Assembly (NCBI RefSeq): GCF_011927835.1 | Contig: NZ_JAATJH010000003.1 | Coordinates: forward strand, 1-64,000 | Source: Neolewinella antarctica | GTDB taxonomy: Bacteria; Bacteroidota; Bacteroidia; Chitinophagales; Saprospiraceae | Direction of reading: 5' to 3' | DNA length: 64,000 bases | In this document: in pieces, positions 53,725-62,215 of the stretch | Numbering within the stretch: position 1 is the stretch's first letter | How the letters are laid out: each line of letters begins with the position of its first letter | Position numbers and translations under genes: made by a program | The notes under the pieces: model-generated | Databases searched by the model: none | Told to the model about the DNA's origin: nothing | Seen by the model: the letters and a program-made list of their open reading frames with translations, nothing else

Positions 53725-55122
53725 ATGCAAACTTTATTTCGCAATCTTTTCCTGTTGCTGATTCTCTGCGCCGCAGCCACTCCGGCCACCGCCCAGTGTG
53801 CTAACTGGGTGGGTTCCGCTCAGGAAACCAAGGCAACGGACGCGCACGTGTCCTACCGTAATTTTGTCAAAAACAAAACAGCTGATGAAGTAGCCGCCCT
53901 CCCTAAGGGAGAGTTTGACAACGCTTTCAAAAACTGGAAAACCGCCTACACCATTGCCCCGGCCGCCGACGGCAAACGGGCCACGCACTACCGCGACGGG
54001 CGCTTGTTCTACCGCGCTCTGGCCGGTAAGGAAACCGACGCCGCCAAGAAGAAGGAGTACGGTGATCTACTCGTTGCCCTTTACGACGAGGAAATGGGCT
54101 GTTACCCCGACGGTGAAGCTTACCTACTCGGCCGCAAGGGCTACGATATGTTCTACGTAAATGGTTACAGCATTGAGGCCATTGACGTACTGGAGCAAGC
54201 CATGGAGAAAGGCGGTGACAAGACGGAGTACATCGTGCTGCCACCCCTCGGCCAGCTACTGAGTTACTATTTCGGTAAGGAGCAGATCGACGCCGAACGG
54301 GTTCGTAGCCTTTACGAAAAAGGTGTCGCGCTGGCCGACAAAAACGTCGCCGCCGGTGGTGACTACGCACAGTACTACGAAGACGCTAAGGCGAACCTCG
54401 TCTCCTCGGTTTCCGAGTACGAAGACCAGATCTTCGATTGTGAGTACTTCAAAAAGGCCCTGTTACCTACTTTCGAAGAAAACCAGGACGACCTGAAGAT
54501 GCTGCTTTACGTAGTGGCCAAGGCCAAGAACCAGGGCTGCCCCGAGAGTGATGCTTTCGTCATGGAAGTCCAGGCACGCTACGACCTAGTCCGCTCCGAG
54601 CGTGTGGAGCAGTACGAAGAAGACCGCCGCGCGAACAACCCCGCCTACGCCGCCCAGGAAGCTTATAATAACGACGACTTCGCCGGTGCCGTCCAGGGTT
54701 ACGAAGATGCCATCGCCAAATCTACGGACGACGAGAAGAAGGCCGTTTACTACTACCAGATCGCGCAGATCCAGAACGCCAAGCTCGGACAGTACGGTGC
54801 CGCCCGCGGAAACGCCAACAAGGCCGCGCAACTCCGTTCTGGTTGGGGTAAGCCCTACATCCTCATCGGTGATATTTACGGAAAGATGAGCCGCAATTGT
54901 GGTGACTCTTACGATCAGCGTTTGGCCGTCCTCGCCGCAATCGACAAGTATCAGTACGCCCGTAGCATCGACGGAGAGTCCGCTGGTGATGCCAACCGCC
55001 GCATCAGCAACTACAGCAGCTCGATGCCGATTAAGGCCGACGCCTTTAGCCGTAGCCACAAGGAAGGTCAGAAACTGACCGTCGGGTGTGGAATCAACGA
55101 GACCGTGACGCTTCGTTTCTAG
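53725..55122 (+). CDS. Secreted TPR-like protein
   Basis: 465 residues with signal peptide (LFLLLILCAAATPATAQ). The body is a series of helix-turn-helix repeats of TPR kind (DAAKKKEYGDLLVALYDEEM, AVYYYQIAQIQNAKLGQYGA), with several Cys spread through the chain and a short beta-type end (GQKLTVGCGINETVTLRF). Probably periplasmic or outer-membrane associated and functionally linked to the barrel protein encoded immediately upstream. It ends in a terminator. Confidence 0.8.
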   Translation: MQTLFRNLFLLLILCAAATPATAQCANWVGSAQETKATDAHVSYRNFVKNKTADEVAALPKGEFDNAFKNWKTAYTIAPAADGKRATHYRDGRLFYRALAGKETDAAKKKEYGDLLVALYDEEMGCYPDGEAYLLGRKGYDMFYVNGYSIEAIDVLEQAMEKGGDKTEYIVLPPLGQLLSYYFGKEQIDAERVRSLYEKGVALADKNVAAGGDYAQYYEDAKANLVSSVSEYEDQIFDCEYFKKALLPTFEENQDDLKMLLYVVAKAKNQGCPESDAFVMEVQARYDLVRSERVEQYEEDRRANNPAYAAQEAYNNDDFAGAVQGYEDAIAKSTDDEKKAVYYYQIAQIQNAKLGQYGAARGNANKAAQLRSGWGKPYILIGDIYGKMSRNCGDSYDQRLAVLAAIDKYQYARSIDGESAGDANRRISNYSSSMPIKADAFSRSHKEGQKLTVGCGINETVTLRF

Positions 55123-55141
55123 CGTAATTGGTTTTGATCGT

Positions 55142-55181
55142 AACGGGCTCGTTCGGATATTCCGGGCGGGCCCGTTTTTTT
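55142..55181 (+). terminator. Rho-independent terminator
   Basis: AACGGGC (55142-55148) pairs with GCCCGTT (55170-55176) around a 21-nt loop, followed by more T (TTTTT). It ends the coaX-barrel-TPR unit. Confidence 0.8.
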
Positions 55182-55325
55182 GGTGGTAACCGATTGGTGG
55201 GGCACGGGCGCACCGACTAAGTGTGGGACAAGCTAACACGTCGCGGGTGTCGGGTCATGACGTAAGCAAAGGTAAGTGGGTCAAATAGCTAACCGTACAC
55301 CTACCGACGTCAACTGCGTGGTCTT

Positions 55326-55333
55326 TACTTTTG
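55326..55333 (+). promoter_or_regulatory. -7 promoter element
   Basis: TACTTTTG, exact TAnnTTTG, in the 284-bp gap before the 55407 gene and 73 bp from its ATG. Confidence 0.5.
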
Positions 55334-55406
55334 CCGGGAGCACCCGCTAGCTAAGCAGAACAAATGCTAGGGTTCTTAGCTTAACTTCTTTAAAGACCGG
55401 CTAACT

Positions 55407-56069
55407 ATGTGGAAGAATTTGAAGGGTTATTTCATCGTCGACGACGAAGAGGGCAAACAAGCGAGCAAAGTGTCCAGGCCGGGCGTCGTAAGAACCACTG
55501 CTCCCGCTGGCACTAACCCTGCACCGGCGTCCGCGCCCCCTGACCCGAACGGCGTGGTGGACGACAAATTCGTCAAGATTTTGATGGAGTCCATGGAAAG
55601 GGCAAACCTCCCGGGGTTCGACTATCTGGAATACAAGAAAAGCCTGCAGAACCTGAAGAAAATGAACTTCACGGAGGACATTCGTTACCAGACGGCATTT
55701 GCAGCCGCGCAAAGTATGGGCGTAACGGCACCGGATTTGCAAAAGTCGGCGGAGCATTACCTCGGAACACTGCAAAAGGAACAAGCCAAATTTGACCAGG
55801 CGCTCGAAGGCCAGAAAGGACAACAGGTAAACGACAAACAACAGCGGTTGCAGCAACTGGATAAGAGCGTGCAGGCACAGGAAGCCAAAATCAAGGAGTG
55901 GCAGGAGAAGATCGCCGCGACAAAAACGGAGCAGCAACAACTCCGCACCTCCATACAAAACAGCATGGGCAAACTGTCGAAAACGCAGGCCGATTTCGAA
56001 ACCACCTACCAAGTAATCGCTGAAAGCATCACGGCCGACGTGACCAACATCAAGAAATATCTGAAGTAG
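55407..56069 (+). CDS. Soluble coiled-coil protein, probable partner of the adjacent PspA-like protein
   Basis: 220 residues, no signal peptide. A short N-terminal region (MWKNLKGYFIVDDEEG) is followed by an Ala/Pro-rich linker whose NPAPASAPP is encoded by a dispersed-repeat copy (55521-55537). A helical domain follows (VVDDKFVKILMESMERANLPG) and then a long coiled coil (about 115-215: QQRLQQLDKSVQAQEAKIKE). It reads like a cytoplasmic adaptor. It precedes the membrane PspA-like gene on the same strand, though that gene has its own -7 element. Confidence 0.7.
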   Translation: MWKNLKGYFIVDDEEGKQASKVSRPGVVRTTAPAGTNPAPASAPPDPNGVVDDKFVKILMESMERANLPGFDYLEYKKSLQNLKKMNFTEDIRYQTAFAAAQSMGVTAPDLQKSAEHYLGTLQKEQAKFDQALEGQKGQQVNDKQQRLQQLDKSVQAQEAKIKEWQEKIAATKTEQQQLRTSIQNSMGKLSKTQADFETTYQVIAESITADVTNIKKYLK

Positions 56070-56149
56070 TCGATAAGCACCGGGCGTTCGTCGATGAACC
56101 GATAACAAAAGAAGGCTTCATCCTTTTAAACTGGGCCGGCCAAGTTCCT

Positions 56150-56157
56150 TATCTTTG
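56150..56157 (+). promoter_or_regulatory. -7 promoter element
   Basis: TATCTTTG, exact TAnnTTTG, 40 bp before ATG 56198. Confidence 0.6.
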
Positions 56158-56197
56158 GAACCCACCCGGCAACTACCCCTTACAAAGCGCATAAATT

Positions 56198-57217
56198 ATG
56201 GAGGCACCACAAATGAAACCAAAATCCTTTTGGAAAAGACCGGAAGGCGTTACGGGCTTACTCTTTCTGATGGCTATTCTGGGCGCCGTCGGTTTCCTGG
56301 CCGTCTCTTTACCCTGGGCCGCCATTTTAGCGAATACATTATACTTAGCTGGCGTCGTTGCCGTGCTCGGTATCATCGTTTACATGGTGCTGGACCCCAA
56401 GGTTCGCAATCTCGTTTTCTACATGTACAAGTCCGTGATGCGCGCCATCACTGGGATGTTCGTGCAGATCGACCCCATCGGTATCCTGAAGTCATACGTC
56501 GACGAGCTTCAGAATAATCTGCGGAAGATGAACAAGCAGATTTCTCAACTGCGCGCGCAGATGCACAAGCTGAAGGAACTCATCGTCAATAACGAGCGCG
56601 AGATCAGCAACAACCTGAAGCTCGCCGGACGGGCCAAAGACACTAACAAGCGGAACGTGATGATCCTCAAAAGCCGCCGCGCCGGCCGCCTGAAGGATAG
56701 TAACATGCGCCTGGAAACCTTGTACCAAAAAATGGAAGTGCTCTACCGGGTGCTAACCAAAATGTACGAAAATAGCCAGATCCTTTCCGAAGACATCAAG
56801 GACCAGGTCATGGTCAAAGAGCAGGAACGTAAGGCCATCCACGCCAGCCACGGTGCCATGACCTCGGCCATGAGCGTCATCAACGGCGACCCCGACCAGC
56901 GGGCCATGTTCGACATGGCGATGGAGAATATTACCGAAGACGTGGCCAGCAAGGTTGGCGAGATGGAGCGCTTCATGGAAATGTCTTCCAACTTTATGGA
57001 CTCCGTCGACCTGCAAAATGGCGTCTTCGAGGAAGAAGGCATGGAGATGCTGGAGCAGTGGGAGAAAGAATCCACCAGTCTTCTGCTCGGTGAGGAAAAG
57101 GGAACACTTCTGCTCCAGGCTGAATCCAACAACGACGTCCTGGACCTCGACGCCCCCGTGCCCGAGCGCGCGCGGCAGAGTGGTTCCAAAAATCAGTACG
57201 ATTCTTTCTTTGACTAG
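56198..57217 (+). CDS. Membrane-anchored PspA/IM30 (ESCRT-III)-like coiled-coil protein
   Basis: 339 residues. Two N-terminal transmembrane helices (VTGLLFLMAILGAVGFLAVS and ILANTLYLAGVVAVLGIIVY) are followed by a long helical region (about 95-270: SYVDELQNNLRKMNKQISQL, ISNNLKLAGRAKDTNKRNVM) with the charge pattern of PspA/Vipp1-type hairpins. A short acidic tail ends NQYDSFFD. PspA proteins remodel and protect the inner membrane; the two anchoring helices are unusual for that family. The assignment is by pattern and needs a profile search. A second Met at residue 6 is an alternative start. Confidence 0.65.
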   Translation: MEAPQMKPKSFWKRPEGVTGLLFLMAILGAVGFLAVSLPWAAILANTLYLAGVVAVLGIIVYMVLDPKVRNLVFYMYKSVMRAITGMFVQIDPIGILKSYVDELQNNLRKMNKQISQLRAQMHKLKELIVNNEREISNNLKLAGRAKDTNKRNVMILKSRRAGRLKDSNMRLETLYQKMEVLYRVLTKMYENSQILSEDIKDQVMVKEQERKAIHASHGAMTSAMSVINGDPDQRAMFDMAMENITEDVASKVGEMERFMEMSSNFMDSVDLQNGVFEEEGMEMLEQWEKESTSLLLGEEKGTLLLQAESNNDVLDLDAPVPERARQSGSKNQYDSFFD

Positions 57218-57241
57218 TACTGGCTAAGCCAGTCGTTTCCA

Positions 57242-57277
57242 GACCCGGAAGAGACCCGTAGCGGTTCCTTCCGGGTC
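57242..57277. terminator. Hairpin after the PspA-like gene, possible terminator
   Basis: GACCCGGAAG (57242-57251) pairs perfectly with CTTCCGGGTC (57268-57277). The stem is strong but only short T stretches follow, so it may be a weak terminator or a processing hairpin. Confidence 0.5.
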
Positions 57278-57322
57278 CGGTGTTTCTGGTGAACTCAATC
57301 TTGTAAATTCGCTTAGTGTCCC

Positions 57323-58315
57323 ATGCGCCGCCACCCGATTGTCATCTACGTCATCGTCGTTTACATGTTCCTCGCCTTTGGCTGGTGGACGGTACTGCTG
57401 ATGCAGAAGAATACGGCGGTTTTTGACGCACAGGTCAAGGAGTTGGCACTGAGAATGGCCCTCCAGCAGCAGATCGAACAACCGGCGGACTTCAAGCAGA
57501 CGGAGGAGTATGCGCAACGCGCCAAAAAGCTCGAACGCCAGCAGTACATGGTACTGGGGGAGGCCGCGCTGCTGATGACGCTGTTCGTTACCGGTCTGTT
57601 CGTGCTGTACCGAAACTTGAACAAGGAGATCAGCGCCGCCGAGCAGCAGCGTAACTTCTTACTGAGCATCACCCACGAACTAAAATCTCCCCTGGCGGGC
57701 ATTCGGCTCATCCTGGAAACTTTCCAGCGACGGAAACAACTCAAACCTGAACTACAGGAGAAACTCAGCACGAACGCCCTGGCGGAAACGGACCGCCTCA
57801 CCGCACTGGTTAACGACCTCCTGCTGAGTGCCAAACTGGAGAACGCCTATCAGCTCAATAAAGAAGACCTCGACCTCGGCGCCATCATCCAGGACGCCGC
57901 CGAACGGGTGGCCATGAAGTACCAGTCCGCCAACGTCCACGTGGACATCGAACCGGGGCTGCCCACCATTACCGGCGACCAAATGGGCATGATGAGCGTA
58001 GCGGTAAACCTGCTCGAAAACGCCGCGAAATACAGTCAACCCGCTCCCGTAATTCATACGTCACTGCTCCGCGGCGGATCAGAAGAGCTCATCTGGGAGG
58101 TGCGGGATAATGGCATGGGCATCCCGAACCGGGAAAAGAATAAAGTCTTCACCAAATTCTACCGCGTCGGGAACGAAGACACCCGCACGACCAAGGGTAC
58201 CGGCCTCGGGCTGTTCATCGTCCGCCAACTGGTGACGCTCCACGGTGGGCAATTGGAACTGGCCGACAACCCCGGTGGCGGGACCATTTTCAGGATTTTC
58301 CTCCCGGCAGCGTAA
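57323..58315 (+). CDS. Sensor histidine kinase
   Basis: 330 residues. TM1 (about 6-28) and TM2 (about 77-95) bracket a small ~45-residue periplasmic segment, so any external signal domain is minimal. The HisKA domain has SITHELKSPLAG with the phospho-acceptor His118. The ATPase domain has NLLENAAKYS (N box), RDNGMGIP (G1), FTKFYRVG and TKGTGLGLFIVRQLV (G2). There is no response-regulator gene beside it, so it is an orphan kinase here. gcvT follows after 62 bp with its own -7-like element. Confidence 0.92.
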   Translation: MRRHPIVIYVIVVYMFLAFGWWTVLLMQKNTAVFDAQVKELALRMALQQQIEQPADFKQTEEYAQRAKKLERQQYMVLGEAALLMTLFVTGLFVLYRNLNKEISAAEQQRNFLLSITHELKSPLAGIRLILETFQRRKQLKPELQEKLSTNALAETDRLTALVNDLLLSAKLENAYQLNKEDLDLGAIIQDAAERVAMKYQSANVHVDIEPGLPTITGDQMGMMSVAVNLLENAAKYSQPAPVIHTSLLRGGSEELIWEVRDNGMGIPNREKNKVFTKFYRVGNEDTRTTKGTGLGLFIVRQLVTLHGGQLELADNPGGGTIFRIFLPAA

Positions 58316-58365
58316 ATTTTACGGTTCGTCGTTCTTCACTGGCGGCTCGTAACGCAAGATCCAGC

Positions 58366-58373
58366 TATCTTCG
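58366..58373 (+). promoter_or_regulatory. -7-like element 4 nt before the gcvT ATG
   Basis: TATCTTCG, one mismatch from TAnnTTTG, then GCCC and ATG (58378). Same spacing as at 35502, 36780 and 37939, suggesting a leaderless gcvT mRNA. Confidence 0.55.
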
Positions 58374-58377
58374 GCCC

Positions 58378-59490
58378 ATGCAAACGACCCCCCTGACCCA
58401 GACCCACCGGAACCTCAACGCCAAGCTCGTCGATTTCGCCGGGTTCGAGATGCCGCTCACTTACACCAGCCTCAAAGAAGAACACCAGGCCGTCCGGGAA
58501 GCCGCCGGCGTGTTCGACGTGTCGCACATGGGAGAGTTCATCATTCGGGGCGAAGGCGCGCGGGACCTGGTCCAGTACGTAACGAGTAATGACGTAGACC
58601 GCCTGGAAGAAGGTCAGGCACAGTACAGCTGCCTCCCACGCCCGGCCGGGGGTATCGTGGACGATCTGCTCGTCTACCGGCTTCCCCCCAACCCCGCGAT
58701 GGGTATGTCGGGCGAATTTCCGGCGTACATGCTGGTCGTTAACGCCAGTAACATTCAGAAGGACTGGGACTGGATCAGTAGCCACAATACTTTCGGAGCT
58801 GAGCTGCTCAATATTTCCGACCGTACGGCACTCCTGGCGGTGCAGGGGCCGAAGGCGGTTGAAATACTTCAGGAACTGACGGACGAAAACCTTGCGGCGA
58901 TTCCTTACTACCAATTCGTCCGTGGTACGCTGGCGGGGGTTGACAATGTCATCCTGTCCGCCACGGGTTATACCGGTTCGGGAGGGTTCGAGCTTTACCT
59001 GGCCGCAGACAAAGCCGCGGAGGTTTGGGACAAGATTCTCGCGGCGGGTGAAAAACATGGTTTGATCCCCTGCGGTCTGGGTTCCCGCGATACGCTCCGG
59101 CTTGAGAAGGGATTCGCGCTTTACGGCAACGACATCAACGACGCCACCACGCCCCTGGAGGCCGGGCTGGGCTGGATTACTAAGTTGGAAGCCGGAGACT
59201 TCGTCGGCCGCGAACACCTCGTCGAGCAAAAGGAAGCCGGTGTCGGCCGTCGCCTGGTTGCCTTCAAAGTAGACGGGCGGCGTGCGCCACGCAACGGCCA
59301 CGGTCTACGGGACGAAAATGGTCGGGCGATCGGCGAAGTGACCAGCGGCACGCACTCACCCAGCCTGGATTACCCGATCGGGATGGGCTACGTCGCCAGC
59401 GGTAACCACCGCGTCGGTACCAAGATCAAGGTCGACCTCGGGCGGAAAACGATGGACGCCGAAGTGGTGAAGCTTCCGTTTCTGAAATAA
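58378..59490 (+). CDS. gcvT: Glycine cleavage system aminomethyltransferase (T protein)
   Basis: 370 residues, full length. It releases ammonia from the lipoyl-bound aminomethyl group and transfers the C1 unit to tetrahydrofolate. Family motifs: AKLVDFAGFEMPLTY, GVFDVSHMGEF, YSCLPRPAGGIVDDLLVYR, SATGYTGSGGFELYL, GLGSRDTLRLEKGFALYGNDI and GEVTSGTHSPSLDYPIGMGYV. It converges on the penicillin acylase gene with 12 bp between stops and no obvious terminator. Confidence 0.97.
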   Translation: MQTTPLTQTHRNLNAKLVDFAGFEMPLTYTSLKEEHQAVREAAGVFDVSHMGEFIIRGEGARDLVQYVTSNDVDRLEEGQAQYSCLPRPAGGIVDDLLVYRLPPNPAMGMSGEFPAYMLVVNASNIQKDWDWISSHNTFGAELLNISDRTALLAVQGPKAVEILQELTDENLAAIPYYQFVRGTLAGVDNVILSATGYTGSGGFELYLAADKAAEVWDKILAAGEKHGLIPCGLGSRDTLRLEKGFALYGNDINDATTPLEAGLGWITKLEAGDFVGREHLVEQKEAGVGRRLVAFKVDGRRAPRNGHGLRDENGRAIGEVTSGTHSPSLDYPIGMGYVASGNHRVGTKIKVDLGRKTMDAEVVKLPFLK

Positions 59491-59502
59491 TTTGTTGTAG
59501 AG

Positions 59503-62040
59503 CTACTCGCTCCGAAATTCCCACCGCCCCGCGGATTTTACCTCTGCCTCCTCCCAGTCGCGCCACCGGTCTAGTTCGTGGTAGCGGCCGTTGGTCCAGT
59601 TTTCCAAACCGTTATCGTAAGCTTCGCTGGCGGGGTGCCCCGACGCGCCGCCGGGGAGCGCGCCCCACGCCCGTGGGTGTTTGCCGAGTTCGACAACCAT
59701 CCGCCAACTGGCGCCGTGGCCACCCATCAGGACGCGCGGTGAGGAGCGCCCACCGCCGGTGGTGATGAGGCCCGAGCCAAGCCCGGGGATCGCCCCGAGA
59801 TGACGGACGCGGCTGTCACGTGCCGTTGCCCAGGGGGCGGGTAACTGACCATTGAGGTCGTCGAGGAGTTCCTCAAATGATCTTTGCACCAGGGTAGCGG
59901 CCGTTTCACGAAAGTTAGTGGTGGCCACAATGTCGAATATGACGTGGCCCGGTGACTTACGGATCAGTTCCGTCCACACACGGTCGTCGGGTTGGAGGTA
60001 GTTAATACTGTCGCTGCTCAGTTCGTCAAAGGTCAGCTCGTAGACTTTATCCTTCCACTGCTGAAAAAAAGTTGCCGCCCGGCTATTTCCTTCGTGCCGG
60101 TAGTCCCAGTCCGCAACGAGGCGGAGGATTTGCGTGCCTTCCTCATTCAGTTGATTCCGGTTGAGCCTGGCCAGTAGTAGCGGCGTGATTTCTTCGGCCT
60201 GCAGGGAATAGCTGTTAAGTTGCAGTTCCTTCATCGTTCGTTGGTTCATTACGCTTTCACGTTCGAGCCGGCGGTTGATGAACCGGCCCCGGTACTCGTC
60301 GAACGAGCCATTGTAGGCGTACGGGAAATTGGTGCCGGTGGTGATTTGATTGGCGGAGGCTACGAACCCGCGTTCGGGGTTTCGTTGCATCGGTCGTTGG
60401 TCGAAGGGAACGTAGCCGCGCCAGTTGTATTCCCGGCGGTCGCCCGGGTAGGGGAGGCCCCCGTCACCGGTGGGCCTTACGGGGAAAAAGCCATTGGGGC
60501 GGAGGGCAATTTCGCCGTGGCGGTCGGCGTAGACGAAGTTTTGGGCGGGGTCGACGTAGCCGGATAGCGCGTTTTCGTAGTCGCCGAGGTTCTCGGCGCG
60601 CATCAATTTCATGAAAGTGCCAATGGTGCTGTGGCTACGCAAGCTGCCCCCGATGGCTTCGTGGCCGAGGTAGCGCATGGCGTGGTCGGCGTAGGGGCCG
60701 GTTTGCTCGGGCACGGGGCCGAATACGGTCCAGGGGGTTCTGATCACTTCCGCGTCCTCGCCCTTGATGACTAAAGTATCCACGGCGTAATCAGCCGCTA
60801 TTCGTTCCCCGTCGAGCAAGTATTCTCGCCGGTCGACGTCGACCCAGGTGATTTTGAACCAGTCCGTCACGTCCTGCCCAACGTTCGTTTCCCCGTAGGC
60901 AACGTGGTCGTTGTAGCCGATCATGATGCCCGGCGCGCCCGGTAGACTCACCCCCCGGGCGTTTACTTCGGGGAGGTGGATTTGAATCTCATACCAGATA
61001 CTGGGTAGCGTCAGCGCCAGGTGGGGGTCACTGGCGAGCATTGGGTAGCCGGTGTTCGAGTGGTTCGCGCTAACCGCCCAGTTGTTGGACCCGTTGCCGG
61101 GGTCGGGGGGCAGGAGCGTGAAGGCATCCGGGTGTTCTTCCAGCGCGGAAATGGATGCCGGCAAGCCTTCGGTGGTTAGTGGGGGATTAGCGGGTGTAGG
61201 CGCGGCCGCGGGTGCAAAGGAAGTGGGTGGGGCGAAGGACCCTCCGGTAGCACTCATTACCGGGAGCGGCCGGGGCGCTTTCCCCTTTTTTGCAGCGATC
61301 GGCCCGTCCGGTACCACGGGGCTTTCCCCGGCCTGGTGTTTTGGGAAAAGTAGTTGATACAAGTCTTCGGGCAGCTTATCCCGCGTCGTAGCTTCTTCCG
61401 CGTCCCGGTAACGACTACTGAGGGCCTGCGACATGCCCTTCATCAGCAAAATGCTGCGGTAGGGTGACCAGCGGATCGGTTCGTGGCCGAGTATCTTATA
61501 CTCTACGGCATAGTCCTTCGGTGTTAGCTGATCAACGTAAGCGTTCACGCCCGCGCTGTAGGCCTCGATTATCGCGTAGTCTTCCGGGAAGTGTTCCCGG
61601 ATGGTGTCCAATTCTAGTTGAGCACTGCGGCGGTAGCCCGTGCGGATCTGCTTCAGGTCGCGTGCGTACGTACGGCGGCCGAGTACTTCGCTCAGGCGGC
61701 CTTCCGTGGCGCGGGTGCTTACGTCCATTTGCCAGAGGCGGTCGGCGGCGTGTACGTAGCCCTGCAAGTAGCTTGCTTCCGCCAGGTTGCTAGCGAATAC
61801 GTGCGGTACGTTACGGTCATCGAAAAAAACCGTCCCGTTCGCCCGCGGGTCGTTCAGGACTTTGCTACAAATCGCCCGGCGGTCACGGTCGATGTTTTCC
61901 GTGTTCGACCAAAACCCTTCTCCGGGGTTGAAAAATGCACCGAGCCGGGGTAGTGGGCTGCCAAAGGGGTTGGTGATGCTCCCCAGAGAAACCCACAGGA
62001 TCAGTAGAATGGCGGACGTGAACAGGTAACCGATTTTCAT
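59503..62040 (-). CDS. Penicillin acylase family protein (Ntn hydrolase, S45)
   Basis: 845 residues from ATG 62040, which starts a membrane/signal helix (MKIGYLFTSAILLILWVSLG). An in-frame start 47 codons upstream would run through the promoter of the divergent gene. The alpha part has FFDDRNVPHVFASNLAEASYLQGYVHAADRLWQMDV (in pieces). The beta-subunit nucleophile is Ser318 in GNGSNNWAVS, exposed by self-cleavage. Later motifs include MLASDPHLALTLPSIWYEI and GAPGIMIGYNDHVAYGETN. The spacer just before Ser318 contains FAPAAAPTPANP, encoded by a dispersed-repeat copy (61199-61215). Such enzymes cleave amide bonds of small acyl compounds in the periplasm; substrate unknown. Confidence 0.92.
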   Translation of the reverse strand: MKIGYLFTSAILLILWVSLGSITNPFGSPLPRLGAFFNPGEGFWSNTENIDRDRRAICSKVLNDPRANGTVFFDDRNVPHVFASNLAEASYLQGYVHAADRLWQMDVSTRATEGRLSEVLGRRTYARDLKQIRTGYRRSAQLELDTIREHFPEDYAIIEAYSAGVNAYVDQLTPKDYAVEYKILGHEPIRWSPYRSILLMKGMSQALSSRYRDAEEATTRDKLPEDLYQLLFPKHQAGESPVVPDGPIAAKKGKAPRPLPVMSATGGSFAPPTSFAPAAAPTPANPPLTTEGLPASISALEEHPDAFTLLPPDPGNGSNNWAVSANHSNTGYPMLASDPHLALTLPSIWYEIQIHLPEVNARGVSLPGAPGIMIGYNDHVAYGETNVGQDVTDWFKITWVDVDRREYLLDGERIAADYAVDTLVIKGEDAEVIRTPWTVFGPVPEQTGPYADHAMRYLGHEAIGGSLRSHSTIGTFMKLMRAENLGDYENALSGYVDPAQNFVYADRHGEIALRPNGFFPVRPTGDGGLPYPGDRREYNWRGYVPFDQRPMQRNPERGFVASANQITTGTNFPYAYNGSFDEYRGRFINRRLERESVMNQRTMKELQLNSYSLQAEEITPLLLARLNRNQLNEEGTQILRLVADWDYRHEGNSRAATFFQQWKDKVYELTFDELSSDSINYLQPDDRVWTELIRKSPGHVIFDIVATTNFRETAATLVQRSFEELLDDLNGQLPAPWATARDSRVRHLGAIPGLGSGLITTGGGRSSPRVLMGGHGASWRMVVELGKHPRAWGALPGGASGHPASEAYDNGLENWTNGRYHELDRWRDWEEAEVKSAGRWEFRSE

Positions 62041-62160
62041 GCCGGGTAAGGTAAGGTGTTCGCAGAAACCAAAAGCGAAACGCTGGTTGTTGGTCGTGCG
62101 AAAATTCATTGCGTGTTTAATTAACTCAGCGGGAAAACAACAATCCGGGGCGGTGTCCTC

Positions 62161-62168
62161 TATCTTTG
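62161..62168 (+). promoter_or_regulatory. -7 promoter element
   Basis: TATCTTTG, exact TAnnTTTG, 47 bp before the ATG at 62216. Confidence 0.55.
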
Positions 62169-62215
62169 CGCGCAGCGACAACTCGCGCCGCTAGACCCCC
62201 CAAAGACAATCATTG

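Noticed and set aside
58336-59301. Long antisense frame (321 codons) opposite gcvT
   Set aside because: gcvT motifs on the + strand are unambiguous; the antisense frame is a composition shadow.
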